From the NCBI GenBank assembly GCA_002381645.1, contig DFXE01000020.1, positions 186,001 to 250,000 on the forward strand: a stretch of 64,000 bases of DNA, written 5' to 3'. The DNA is from Bacteroidales bacterium UBA4116 (GTDB taxonomy: Bacteria; Bacteroidota; Bacteroidia; Bacteroidales; Tannerellaceae). Every line of letters begins with the position of its first letter. Position 1 is the first letter of the stretch. The position numbers and the translations under genes are program-made. The notes under the pieces were generated by a model. That model saw nothing but the letters and a program-made list of their open reading frames with translations. It had not been told where the DNA came from and did no database searches. Shown here piece after piece: positions 28,001 to 35,356 of this stretch.

Positions 28001-28492
28001 GGATTTACAATAGGAGCAGATTACAAAGGATTCGATTTAAACCTGGTATTCCAGGGCGCAGCGCAAAGTTATGTAAGATATCCTGAACAGTTAGAAAGGC
28101 CATTATACTGGGACAGGAACGGGCTGAACATGTTTATGGACAGATGGCATCCGGAAGACCCGCTTGCAGACCCCAGGGATCCTTCAACGGTTTGGGTTCC
28201 GGGATATTATCCTTCGCCCAACAACGGAGAAAACACCAACTACAAAGACTCCGAACGATTAATACAGAATGCTGCCTATTTACGGTTGAAGAGCCTGGAA
28301 TTGGGTTACACCCTGCCTCAACAAATACTTAAAAGCGTAGGCGTGCAAAATGTGAGGATATACTTCAGCGGATTCAATATGCTTACCTTTACAGGTATCA
28401 AATATCTCGATCCGGAGCATCCCAGCGACACCTACGGATATCTGTATCCGCTCACGAAGTCTTATAATGTAGGCGTTAATCTCACTTTTTAA
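25049..28492 (+). CDS. SusC/RagA family TonB-linked outer-membrane transporter
   Basis: This 1147-residue protein has a signal segment (about residues 20-42). Then come an STN signalling domain (about 55-115, VSIMDILKEIESNSEFTFFF) and a carboxypeptidase-like fold (about 134-212, GEPVIGANIIVKGT). A TonB plug (LDEVVVVGYGTQKK to about 330) and a 22-stranded barrel complete it, with standard SusC length. The STN domain fits control by the upstream FecR/sigma pair. The substrate is unknown. By eye the susCD segment is more GC-rich than its flanks, compatible with transfer. Confidence 0.97.
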   Translation: MKKNEEWDYHIPPLRRIVKIFKIVALLILLTVYSSFASTYAQNYKLSMKKQNVSIMDILKEIESNSEFTFFFNDNQVYVNRITNIDVKNASIEKVLDQLLSETNYTYEIIDRQVLIRTKDNSAPVNPGIKQQRNIINGIVVDEKGEPVIGANIIVKGTTQGSVTGIDGKFSLEASSDAVLQISYIGYLPSEIPVNNQTNIRITLVEDTQKLDEVVVVGYGTQKKVTLTGAVSAIGGDEILTTKNENVENMLSGKMPGVRVVQWSGEPGAFNTKFEIRGMGNPLIIIDGVPRENMSRLDPNEIESISVLKDASAAIYGVRAANGVVLITTKKGTTGKIQLDYSGSVGWQQASGLPETSSAWEYMTLMNENARNNGQALMYSLDEIEAYRNGTKPSTNWAKIAIDEFAPQTQHSFSAQGNTEKVDYFVNFGYLKQDGFWKSGDLNYERFNIRSNLGAQLTNRLRADVSLNGMMDTKNQPYRDTWIVFKSIWTQVPLWPVYANDNPDYLYNAADADHPLVITNSDLDGYRKHNSKLFQATMSLSYDVPYIDGLKAKAMYSYDYNLWESKEFAKEFSLYTYDPVSNTYNANKAQSPSHVRRSFRDNNATLLQLSLNYVRTFQDKHNVNVLALYEESTSDMDNFYARRELSMDAVDQLFAGNSINQEGSMDSNGYRSDRKLNDQNGVWKIANKGLVGRINYDFMSKYIAEFSFRYDGSSKFAPGHQWGFFPAGSLGWRITEEPFFKNIRALSFINNIKLRGSYGKMGDDSSSSYQFLSGYNYPSGGFVFNNSYTNGLGLRGMPNPYITWFTSKLANFGVDADMWNGLLGIQFDIFSRVRDGLLATRSESLPGTVGAGLPQENLEGDITKGFEVALSHRNRIRDFNYYFSGNVSYSRKKWRHKEISTRGNSYRNWRDNYTNRLDEMWWGYGYLGQFNSYDHIFGAPIQDSKGNSVLLPGDYAYEDWNGDGIIDENDEHPISIKGLPKVNFGFTIGADYKGFDLNLVFQGAAQSYVRYPEQLERPLYWDRNGLNMFMDRWHPEDPLADPRDPSTVWVPGYYPSPNNGENTNYKDSERLIQNAAYLRLKSLELGYTLPQQILKSVGVQNVRIYFSGFNMLTFTGIKYLDPEHPSDTYGYLYPLTKSYNVGVNLTF

Positions 28493-28516
28493 CAAAGCAT
28501 ATTTACGAAACAAAGC

Positions 28517-28621
28517 ATGAAAACAATAGGTATGCACGATGCAATAAATAGAACACTGCCGTTGGTCCTAAAACTTACAGCGGAGTTCCATATCTATATT
28601 AATAAATATTTCATCCTATGA
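28517..28621 (+). other. Possible 34-codon coupled smORF between susC and susD
   Basis: An ATG at 28517 opens a 34-residue frame whose TGA overlaps the susD ATG (ATGA at 28618-28621). The peptide is not recognisable. It could be a translational-coupling leader or simply a chance open frame. A second example with the same geometry lies before the DUF3823 gene. Confidence 0.25.
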
Positions 28622-30393
28622 AAAAGATAAAACAAATTATACTATCATTATCGGCTTTATTTACGGTAATGTCATGCAATGACCTGAATCAGCCACCTAT
28701 CAATATCATACAAGACAGGGACGTATTCAGTACGGAATCCGGGATACTGGCATTTATCGTACGTCTATACGAAGAACTGCCCATTGAAGGCTTTCAATTC
28801 AATAAAGACGGATTCAGGGAGTTTGGTAATTATCCCACGCTGGGAAATGTAACAGGTGAATACCTGCTTTGCATGACGGATATGCTATGGGACTCTCCCC
28901 AGGGCGACTGGTGGAAAGCATGGAGGTACGGGCCGGTCCGCAATGTCAATTACTTTATATCCACCTTTCCGGAATATGCCAACGAATACACGGAAGCACA
29001 ACAAAACCTATGGTTGGGAGAAGCACATTTTATACGTGCCTATTACTACTTCTCCATGGTAAAACGCTACGGCGGAATTCCCATTATAACAGAAGTACAG
29101 AATTTTCCTGAACAAAGCATCGAAGAACTGAAAGTACCGCGTAATACGGAAAAGGAAGTTTACGATTTTATAGCGCAGGAATTAGACGAAGCCATCCGGT
29201 TGTTGCCCGGCGAAAGCCCGCAAAAGGGAAGGGTGAATAAATATGTGGCATATGCATTGAAGTCGAGGGTAATGTTATATGCCGGTTCAATCGCCCAGTA
29301 TGGTTCGGTCCAGTTAAACGGTATACTCGGTATACCCCAGGCAGAAGCAAAAACATATTACCAAAGTAGTTACGATGCCGCATCCGCATTAGAAGGCCAC
29401 TATTCCTTATACAGGAAATATGAGGATAAAGCCGAAAACTACTGGCGCTTATTCCTGGACGACGAGAGTCCGGAAACCATTTTCTGTGAATACTATTCCT
29501 ATCCGGAAAAAAATCATTCGTTCGATGCCTTACACATCCCATATCAGCTCAGGGGATCACAGGGTTATTCAAGCCGCTTCTGCCCTACCCTGGAATTAGT
29601 GGAAATGTACGACGACATAAACGGAAATCCGGGAACCGTTAAAATAACGGATGATAGTGGAAATCCTATCCGTTATACCCAAACCATGGATATATTTGAA
29701 AATGTAGAACCCCGTTTAAGAGGATCCGTTATACTTCCCGGAGACCTATTCAAGGGAGAGTCCATAGAAATTCAAAAGGGATTATATCCCACTTACAGTG
29801 AGGCGACCGATCCGTTAATATCGACAAATGCAAATGATCTTTACGAAGGGCACCGTATCATTGGCCGCAGCGGAATGGGACATCAGGAAATGACTTCGAC
29901 CGGATTTTTACTCCGTAAATACCAGAATCCCGATATTACTACGGCCGATGTCCTTATCTGGCGCTCCAACCAGTCATGGATAGATATCAGGTATGCCGAA
30001 ATTTTACTGAACAAGGCAGAAGCCGCCTTCCAGTTAGGAATGATAGACGAAGCATTGACCGCTATAAATGATGTCCGCGACCGGGCAGGTGCTAAATTGT
30101 ACACAAAGGATCAGTTAACGATCCGGGCGATCCAAAAAGAACGCCGGATGGAATTGGCTTTCGAAAACCATACATACTGGGATTTACGAAGGTGGCGGAT
30201 CGCGGATAGTGAGGTCAACAACACCCAGTTCACCGCGCTTTCCCCCTATTATATCTTTGATGAAAATAAATTTATATTCAAAAAAGAAAAAGTAGGCGGA
30301 CGATACACCATAGATGTAAAATTAAATTATGCAATGATCCCGACTGATGAAATCTCCAAGAACGACAAATTAATTCAGAATCCGGGATATTAA
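28618..30393 (+). CDS. SusD/RagB family nutrient-binding lipoprotein
   Basis: This 591-residue protein has a lipoprotein signal (VMSC, Cys about 20), an N-terminal SusD-like TPR region (WLGEAHFIRAYYYFSMVKRYGG) and a C-terminal SusD/RagB domain. The C-terminus has LLNKAEAAFQLG, AINDVRDRAG and IQKERRMELAFENHTYWDLRRWR. It forms the lid over the SusC barrel at the cell surface and captures substrate. It lies 125 bp after susC. Confidence 0.96.
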   Translation: MKKIKQIILSLSALFTVMSCNDLNQPPINIIQDRDVFSTESGILAFIVRLYEELPIEGFQFNKDGFREFGNYPTLGNVTGEYLLCMTDMLWDSPQGDWWKAWRYGPVRNVNYFISTFPEYANEYTEAQQNLWLGEAHFIRAYYYFSMVKRYGGIPIITEVQNFPEQSIEELKVPRNTEKEVYDFIAQELDEAIRLLPGESPQKGRVNKYVAYALKSRVMLYAGSIAQYGSVQLNGILGIPQAEAKTYYQSSYDAASALEGHYSLYRKYEDKAENYWRLFLDDESPETIFCEYYSYPEKNHSFDALHIPYQLRGSQGYSSRFCPTLELVEMYDDINGNPGTVKITDDSGNPIRYTQTMDIFENVEPRLRGSVILPGDLFKGESIEIQKGLYPTYSEATDPLISTNANDLYEGHRIIGRSGMGHQEMTSTGFLLRKYQNPDITTADVLIWRSNQSWIDIRYAEILLNKAEAAFQLGMIDEALTAINDVRDRAGAKLYTKDQLTIRAIQKERRMELAFENHTYWDLRRWRIADSEVNNTQFTALSPYYIFDENKFIFKKEKVGGRYTIDVKLNYAMIPTDEISKNDKLIQNPGY

Positions 30394-30405
30394 TTTAACG
30401 AACAG

Positions 30406-30498
30406 ATGAAAAGAGTACGCAAATTTATTATACCAACAGCGATAAAGGAAGTTACTGCAAGTTCCATGTATATCTTTAAAAAAGAATTATCCGTATGA
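30406..30498 (+). other. Possible 30-codon coupled smORF between susD and DUF3823
   Basis: An ATG at 30406 opens a 30-residue frame ending in TGA that overlaps the next ATG (ATGA at 30495-30498). The peptide is basic at its N-terminus and unrecognised. It is listed because the susC-susD gap has the same layout. Confidence 0.25.
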
Positions 30499-31190
30499 AA
30501 AAAATAATATATTTATTCTATATTGCCATAACAAGCGGTTGCCTGATTTCATGCAATGAAATAGACAATTACGACGCTCCGGCAGAAACACTAACAGGTA
30601 GTGTAATAGACGAAACAACAAACCGGCCCATCATAACAGAACAGCCTAACGGTTTCCGGATAAAACTGTCGGAGATAAGCTGGAGTGACAATCCTCAACC
30701 CGAATATTTCTGGGGAAAAGCCGACGGCACCTTCAATAACACAAAGATATTCTACGGAACATACGAAATAAGTCCGGTTGAAGGAGCTTTTTTTGATATC
30801 GAGCCGGTTCGGAGCGAAATAAAAGGAACGACGAAAATAGATTTTAAGGTGATACCCTATTTATCCGTCACAGCTTCTGACATTTCAGTATCCAACGGAA
30901 CGTTGCATGTTACCTATAACCTGTCAAGAACTAAAGTGGGCGACAAAATCATTGACGCACGTGTATTTGTCTCAACAAATCCGCACGTAGGATCGAATGT
31001 TTTGATCAATGACCTGAGTCCTTTGAAAGATTTGTCGGAAATAGACGATGTGGAAATACTGGGTACCACCTTCAAAGAATCAATAGATGGCCTGGAACCG
31101 GGAAAAACGTATTATGTACGCGTCGGGGCACGGACCAATAACCCCAGCAAACGCTACAATTTCACCGAAATAGTGACAATAAAGCCGTAA
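30495..31190 (+). CDS. DUF3823 domain lipoprotein of the SusCD operon
   Basis: This 231-residue lipoprotein (lipobox LISC, Cys about 20) matches DUF3823. It has an N-terminal carboxypeptidase-like beta sandwich (TLTGSVIDETTNRPIITEQPNGFRIKL) followed by a second Ig-like domain ending in LEPGKTYYVRVGARTNN. Family members are usually encoded directly after SusD, as here, and are thought to be accessory surface glycan-binding proteins. It is the last gene of the operon. Confidence 0.88.
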   Translation: MKKIIYLFYIAITSGCLISCNEIDNYDAPAETLTGSVIDETTNRPIITEQPNGFRIKLSEISWSDNPQPEYFWGKADGTFNNTKIFYGTYEISPVEGAFFDIEPVRSEIKGTTKIDFKVIPYLSVTASDISVSNGTLHVTYNLSRTKVGDKIIDARVFVSTNPHVGSNVLINDLSPLKDLSEIDDVEILGTTFKESIDGLEPGKTYYVRVGARTNNPSKRYNFTEIVTIKP

Positions 31191-31253
31191 TAAAAGAATT
31201 ACCACACATCACCGATCTGTCACTTATAGACATAACACATTGAATAACAGCAA

Positions 31254-31286
31254 TAAACGGGTGAAGGATAATCCTTCACCCGTTTA
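31254..31286. terminator. Perfect 16-bp inverted repeat after the SusCD operon
   Basis: Arms 31254-31269 (TAAACGGGTGAAGGAT) and 31271-31286 are exact reverse complements around one central A. The position, 63 bp after the DUF3823 stop, fits an operon-end hairpin, but no clear T tract follows. It contains the GGGTGAA motif that also builds the palindromes at 31386-31467, so it may instead belong to that repeat family. Confidence 0.5.
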
Positions 31287-31385
31287 CTTATGAATTACGG
31301 GGTTTGTTGTATACTATTCCCACTTCCAGAGACTTTTATTGCATCGTTCATTAGATTTTAATTTTAAACTACATGTTTTTTATCA

Positions 31386-31467
31386 TTTCACCCGGGTGAA
31401 ACTTACATTTCACATAGCTGAAACTTTTATTTCACCCGGGTGAAATTTATATTCCACATTTGTGAAA
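31386..31467. repeat. Four 16-bp palindromes at exact 22-bp spacing
   Basis: Units lie at 31386-31401, 31408-31423, 31430-31445 and 31452-31467. Units 1 and 3 are identical perfect palindromes TTTCACCCGGGTGAAA. Units 2 and 4 (TTTCACATAGCTGAAA, TTCCACATTTGTGAAA) are degenerate copies keeping the outer arms. Spacers are 6 bp, so centres are 22 bp apart, about two helical turns, putting all sites on one face of the DNA. It looks like an operator or iteron array. The binding protein is unknown. Confidence 0.8.
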
Positions 31468-31764
31468 CCAATAAACATATACATGTAAAGTATCAGAAAT
31501 ACCATACTTCTCCCATAGTATCTCCTATCAAACACAATAAAATTATGCGGACACAACCGTTTACAAATTAAGGATGCAACCATCCGGTGAAAGATGGGTG
31601 ACAGGTAAAAGCCTCCATCATTCACCCGTATCTTATTATTTAATAAGCATTTACACCAAAAAGTGAAAGGTGAAGGATGATTTCGTAAACTTTATTTTAG
31701 TATGGCTTTTCGTTGATAATGATGGGAAAAAGGAATTAATAAATATTTAAAATTTCTCCATATA

Positions 31765-31820
31765 TGCATATTTATTCAATAATTAGTCTTATATTCGCCG
31801 CTGTTTTGAATAAATATGCA
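31765..31820. promoter_or_regulatory. argR promoter with two inverted ARG-box-like operators
   Basis: TGCATATTTATTCAA (31765-31779) and TTGAATAAATATGCA (31806-31820) are exact reverse complements. Each resembles the ARG box TGAATwwwwATTCA with one half-site changed to ATGCA. Between them sits a -7-like element TATATTCG (31790-31797). One site covers the upstream promoter half; the other covers the initiation region and the argR start codon. This is the layout expected for ArgR autorepression. Confidence 0.75.
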
Positions 31821-32268
31821 AATGAGTAGTAGAAAAGAACGTTTAAAGGCTATTTGCCGTATCATTGAAACGGAAGTAATCTGTAATCAGGACGAATTAC
31901 TGAAACGTTTGAAGGCAAATGGTTTTACCACTACCCAGGCTACTTTATCGCGTGACATAAAACAGTTAAAAATAGCGAGGGTACACGACGGTAACGAAAA
32001 TTACGTTTACCGCCTGTCTGAACCTGCCATGCAGCCACTACCCGCAGGCGAGCGGTCGAAAATATATCCCGATATTGAATTTTCAGGTAACCTGGCAGTA
32101 ATAAAGACACGTCCGGGTTATGCCATGGGAATTGCATGGGATATTGATTCTAATTCTCCTAAGGAAATAGTAGGTACGATTGCAGGAGACGATACTATTC
32201 TTGTCATTCCCCGCGAAGGTTACAGCAGAGACCAGATAGCAAAAGCCATACAACGGTTCATTCAATAA
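31816..32268 (+). CDS. argR: Arginine repressor
   Basis: This 150-residue ArgR has an N-terminal winged helix (about residues 8-70; QATLSRDIKQLKIARV recognition helix) and a C-terminal oligomerisation/arginine-binding domain (GDDTILVIPREG). Two ATGs (31816, 31822) lie within or beside the second operator. With arginine bound, the hexamer should repress this operon. The GNAT gene starts 41 bp downstream. Confidence 0.95.
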   Translation: MQMSSRKERLKAICRIIETEVICNQDELLKRLKANGFTTTQATLSRDIKQLKIARVHDGNENYVYRLSEPAMQPLPAGERSKIYPDIEFSGNLAVIKTRPGYAMGIAWDIDSNSPKEIVGTIAGDDTILVIPREGYSRDQIAKAIQRFIQ

Positions 32269-32309
32269 ACATAATTAAGGAAAATCATTACAGGTATAAT
32301 CATAACGAC

Positions 32310-32903
32310 GTGGAAAAAGAGAACGATACAGAAGAAATAGACGTAATGGTAGCCGATGCTTCGCATGAAATATATGTGGATACCATTCTGGAAACCATTG
32401 AAGCAGCTGCCAGTGTACGCGGCACCGGAATTGCCAGGCGTACCCACGACTATGTAGCCCAGAAAATGAAAGAAGGTAAAGCTATCATAGCCCTTGCCGG
32501 AGAGGAATTTGCCGGGTTCACCTATATTGAGTCGTGGGGAAATAAGCAGTATGTGGCAACTTCAGGTTTGATCGTTGTGGAAAAATTTCGCCAAAAAGGC
32601 TTGGCAAAACGCATAAAAGAGGCTTCTTTTGCATTGGCCCGTTTACGCTGGCCCAAAGCAAAATTATTCAGCCTCACATCAGGCAGCGCCGTAATGAAAA
32701 TGAATACCGAACTCGGGTATGTACCTGTGACCTTTTCTGAATTAACGGATGATGAAGCTTTCTGGAGAGCATGCGAAGGATGCATAAACCATGACATTTT
32801 AGTACGGACAAACCGAAAATACTGCATTTGTACCGCAATGTTATACGATCCGAAAGACCCGCACCGGGCAAAAAGGGAGCAGCAGGAAAGAGACAGCAAA
32901 TAA
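32310..32903 (+). CDS. GNAT-family acyltransferase in the arginine operon
   Basis: This 197-residue protein starts at GTG. It has GNAT acyl-CoA-binding features (VEKFRQKGLAKRIKEASF as motif A) and a C-terminal conserved CEGCINHDILVRTNRKYCICTAML with several cysteines. Its place between argR and argG, and the absence of a classical argA or argJ here, suggest that it makes the first N-acylated intermediate. In Bacteroidales arginine synthesis uses succinylated intermediates, so N-acyl (succinyl) glutamate synthase is a reasonable assignment. This comes from context and family, not from a demonstrated activity. Confidence 0.8.
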   Translation: MEKENDTEEIDVMVADASHEIYVDTILETIEAAASVRGTGIARRTHDYVAQKMKEGKAIIALAGEEFAGFTYIESWGNKQYVATSGLIVVEKFRQKGLAKRIKEASFALARLRWPKAKLFSLTSGSAVMKMNTELGYVPVTFSELTDDEAFWRACEGCINHDILVRTNRKYCICTAMLYDPKDPHRAKREQQERDSK

Positions 32904-32924
32904 TAAACATTAAAATATATTCTC

Positions 32925-34121
32925 ATGAATAAAAAAGTAGTTTTAGCGTTCAGCGGTGGCCTCGACACCTCTTTTTGCGCTATGTACCTGTCAAAAGACA
33001 AAGGGTACGACGTATATACAGCTCTTGCCAATACAGGAGGTTTTACCGAAGAAGAATGTAAAGCCATTGAAGAAAGGGCGTATAAACTGGGAGCAGTTAA
33101 GCACGTAACACTTAACATCGAACAGGAATATTATGAAAAGAGCATTAAATACATGGTATTCGGAAATGTATTGCGTAACGGAACCTATCCCATATCGGTA
33201 AGTTCAGAGCGTATTTTCCAGGCATTAGCTACCATACGCTATGCAAAGGAGATCGGAGCCGATGCGGTAGCCCACGGAAGTACCGGAGCAGGAAACGACC
33301 AGGTCCGTTTCGACTTAACCTTTGACGTACTGGCTCCTGACATGGAAATCATTACCCCTACCCGGGATATGAACCTAAGCCGTGAATATGAAATAAACTA
33401 TTTAAAGCAACACGGTTACGAAGCCGACTTTGTGAAAATGGAATATTCCATCAATAAAGGCCTTTGGGGAACAAGTGTAGGAGGAAAGGAAACGCTGCAT
33501 TCAAACCAGACATTGCCTGAAACTGCTTATCCTTCGCAACTGGAAGCCGAAGAACAGGAAGAAGATATGTTCATCGATTTTGTAAACGGAGAAATAGCAG
33601 GAGTAAACGGGGTTGAATACAAAAACAAAGTAGATGCTATCCGTAAAGTGGAAGAATTAGGTTCGCGTTGGGCTATCGGCCGCGATATGCACGTGGGCGA
33701 TACCATTATCGGCATTAAAGGCCGGGTAGGATTTGAAGCTGCCGGTTCATTACTGATCATAAATGCCCACAAATTACTGGAAAAACATACCCTTACCAAA
33801 TGGCAACAATACTGGAAAGAGCAAATTGGCAACTGGTACGGCATGTTCCTGCACGAAGCCCAATACCTCGAACCGGTTATGCGTGATATGGAAGCGTTCC
33901 TGCAAAGCACGCAACAAAACGTAACCGGACGCGTGATCATAACTTTACGTCCATATACCTATACGCTGGTTGGCATCGAAAGCGACCATGACCTGATGAA
34001 AAGTGACTTTGGCGTTTACGGCGAAGAACAAAAAGCCTGGACTGCCGATGACGTAAAAGGATTTACCAAAATACTGGGTAACCAGATGAAGATATATTAT
34101 AATGTGAATAAGGAGAAGTAG
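32925..34121 (+). CDS. argG: Argininosuccinate synthase
   Basis: This 398-residue enzyme makes argininosuccinate from citrulline, aspartate and ATP. It has the N-terminal PP-loop AFSGGLDTS (residues 7-15), HGSTGAGNDQVRFD and the YSINKGLWGTSVGGKE block. It is part of the argR-GNAT-argG-argC-argD cluster, 21 bp after the GNAT gene. The length is normal. Confidence 0.96.
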   Translation: MNKKVVLAFSGGLDTSFCAMYLSKDKGYDVYTALANTGGFTEEECKAIEERAYKLGAVKHVTLNIEQEYYEKSIKYMVFGNVLRNGTYPISVSSERIFQALATIRYAKEIGADAVAHGSTGAGNDQVRFDLTFDVLAPDMEIITPTRDMNLSREYEINYLKQHGYEADFVKMEYSINKGLWGTSVGGKETLHSNQTLPETAYPSQLEAEEQEEDMFIDFVNGEIAGVNGVEYKNKVDAIRKVEELGSRWAIGRDMHVGDTIIGIKGRVGFEAAGSLLIINAHKLLEKHTLTKWQQYWKEQIGNWYGMFLHEAQYLEPVMRDMEAFLQSTQQNVTGRVIITLRPYTYTLVGIESDHDLMKSDFGVYGEEQKAWTADDVKGFTKILGNQMKIYYNVNKEK

Positions 34122-34214
34122 TTGGTAGATAGTAGTTAGCAGTTGGTAGATTTTTAAATTTCATTGGAAATAATTCATTCTACCAACTACTAACTACCAA
34201 CTACTAACTACCAA
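34121..34214. repeat. Tandem/inverted repeat between argG and argC
   Basis: The right part is 2.5 tandem copies of the 14-mer CTACCAACTACTAA (34180-34193, 34194-34207, 34208-34214). The left part (34121-34149) contains imperfect copies in the opposite orientation (GTTGGTAG...AGTAGTTAG...GTTGGTAG). The transcript could therefore fold into a long, imperfect hairpin of about 25-30 bp around an AT-rich loop. Candidate roles are an intra-operon attenuator/processing site or a dispersed intergenic repeat. Confidence 0.7.
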
Positions 34215-34232
34215 TGAAAAACTACTTAAAAA

Positions 34233-35201
34233 ATGATTAAAATAGGGATTATCGGTGGAGCCGGTTATACAGCAGGCGAGTTGATTCGGTTATTATTGAA
34301 TCATCCCGACGCGGAAATTGTTTTCATTAATAGTTTGAGTAACGCAGGTAACCGGATAACCGATGTACACAGTGGTTTGTACGGTGAAACCGATCTGGCG
34401 TTTACCGATGAATTGCCATTAAATGAAATCGATTTACTTTTCTTCTGTACGGCTCATGGCGACACAAAGAAATTTATGGATTCACATGCCGTACCTGAAT
34501 CCGTGAAAATTATCGATCTATCGACCGACTACCGCCTGAAAAGCGAAGAACATGATTTCATATACGGCCTTCCTGAATTGAACCGTCGACAGATATGCAA
34601 ATCCATGCGGGTAGCCAACCCCGGTTGTTTTGCCACCTGCATTCAGTTGGGTGTTCTCCCCCTTGCCAAACATTTGATGTTGAACAGCGAATTACATGTG
34701 AATGCTATAACTGGATCTACAGGCGCAGGGGTAAAACCCTCAGCTACGACACATTTCAGCTGGCGCAATGACAACATCTCCGTATATAAACCATTCGAAC
34801 ACCAACATCTTGCCGAGATAAGACAAAGTCTTTCACAATTACAAAACAGTTTTCAAAGCAGTATCAATTTCATTCCGGTAAGAGGAAATTTCTCCAGAGG
34901 TATTTTCGCTACCACCTATATTGATACGAAAATAGAACTGGAGGAGTTCCGACGAATTTACGAAGCGTATTACGATGACCATTCGTTTACCTTCATAACC
35001 CATAAAAACCCGGATCTAAAGCAAGTGGTTAATACCAACAAATGCCTGATCCATCTCCAGAAATTCGGAGATAAATTACTCATCATATCTGTAATTGACA
35101 ACCTGCTGAAAGGTGCAAGCGGACAAGCTGTTCACAATATGAACCTTATGTTCAACCTGGAAGAAACCGTCGGCTTGCATTTAAAGCCTTCAGCTTTTTA
35201 A
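34233..35201 (+). CDS. argC: N-acyl-gamma-glutamyl-phosphate reductase
   Basis: This 322-residue NADPH-dependent reductase of ornithine/arginine synthesis has the N-terminal GGAGYTAGELIRLLLNHP Rossmann motif. The catalytic Cys lies in NPGCFATC (about residue 132), followed by GSTGAG and FSRGIFATTY. In Bacteroidales the acyl group is expected to be succinyl. It is separated from argG by a repeat-filled 111-bp gap. Confidence 0.96.
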   Translation: MIKIGIIGGAGYTAGELIRLLLNHPDAEIVFINSLSNAGNRITDVHSGLYGETDLAFTDELPLNEIDLLFFCTAHGDTKKFMDSHAVPESVKIIDLSTDYRLKSEEHDFIYGLPELNRRQICKSMRVANPGCFATCIQLGVLPLAKHLMLNSELHVNAITGSTGAGVKPSATTHFSWRNDNISVYKPFEHQHLAEIRQSLSQLQNSFQSSINFIPVRGNFSRGIFATTYIDTKIELEEFRRIYEAYYDDHSFTFITHKNPDLKQVVNTNKCLIHLQKFGDKLLIISVIDNLLKGASGQAVHNMNLMFNLEETVGLHLKPSAF

Positions 35202-35356
35202 GCTGAACGTGAATAAGCAGCCGTCGGAACGGTCAGGTATTCCGTATCTTGTCAGATCAATTACTATTTTAATAACATTTAATGAAAGCCGGGCGGAATA
35301 CGGCAAAGAATAAATTCTTCTGTGTCCCGTCCGGCATTCCGGTAAAAGAAAATATA

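Noticed and set aside
31386..31467. CRISPR-like regular spacing
   Set aside because: Repeat plus spacer is only 22 bp, units are palindromes with 6-bp spacers, and there are no cas genes.
32522..33118. 198-codon minus-strand ORF across the GNAT/argG junction
   Set aside because: It is antisense to two well-supported genes and has no family signature.
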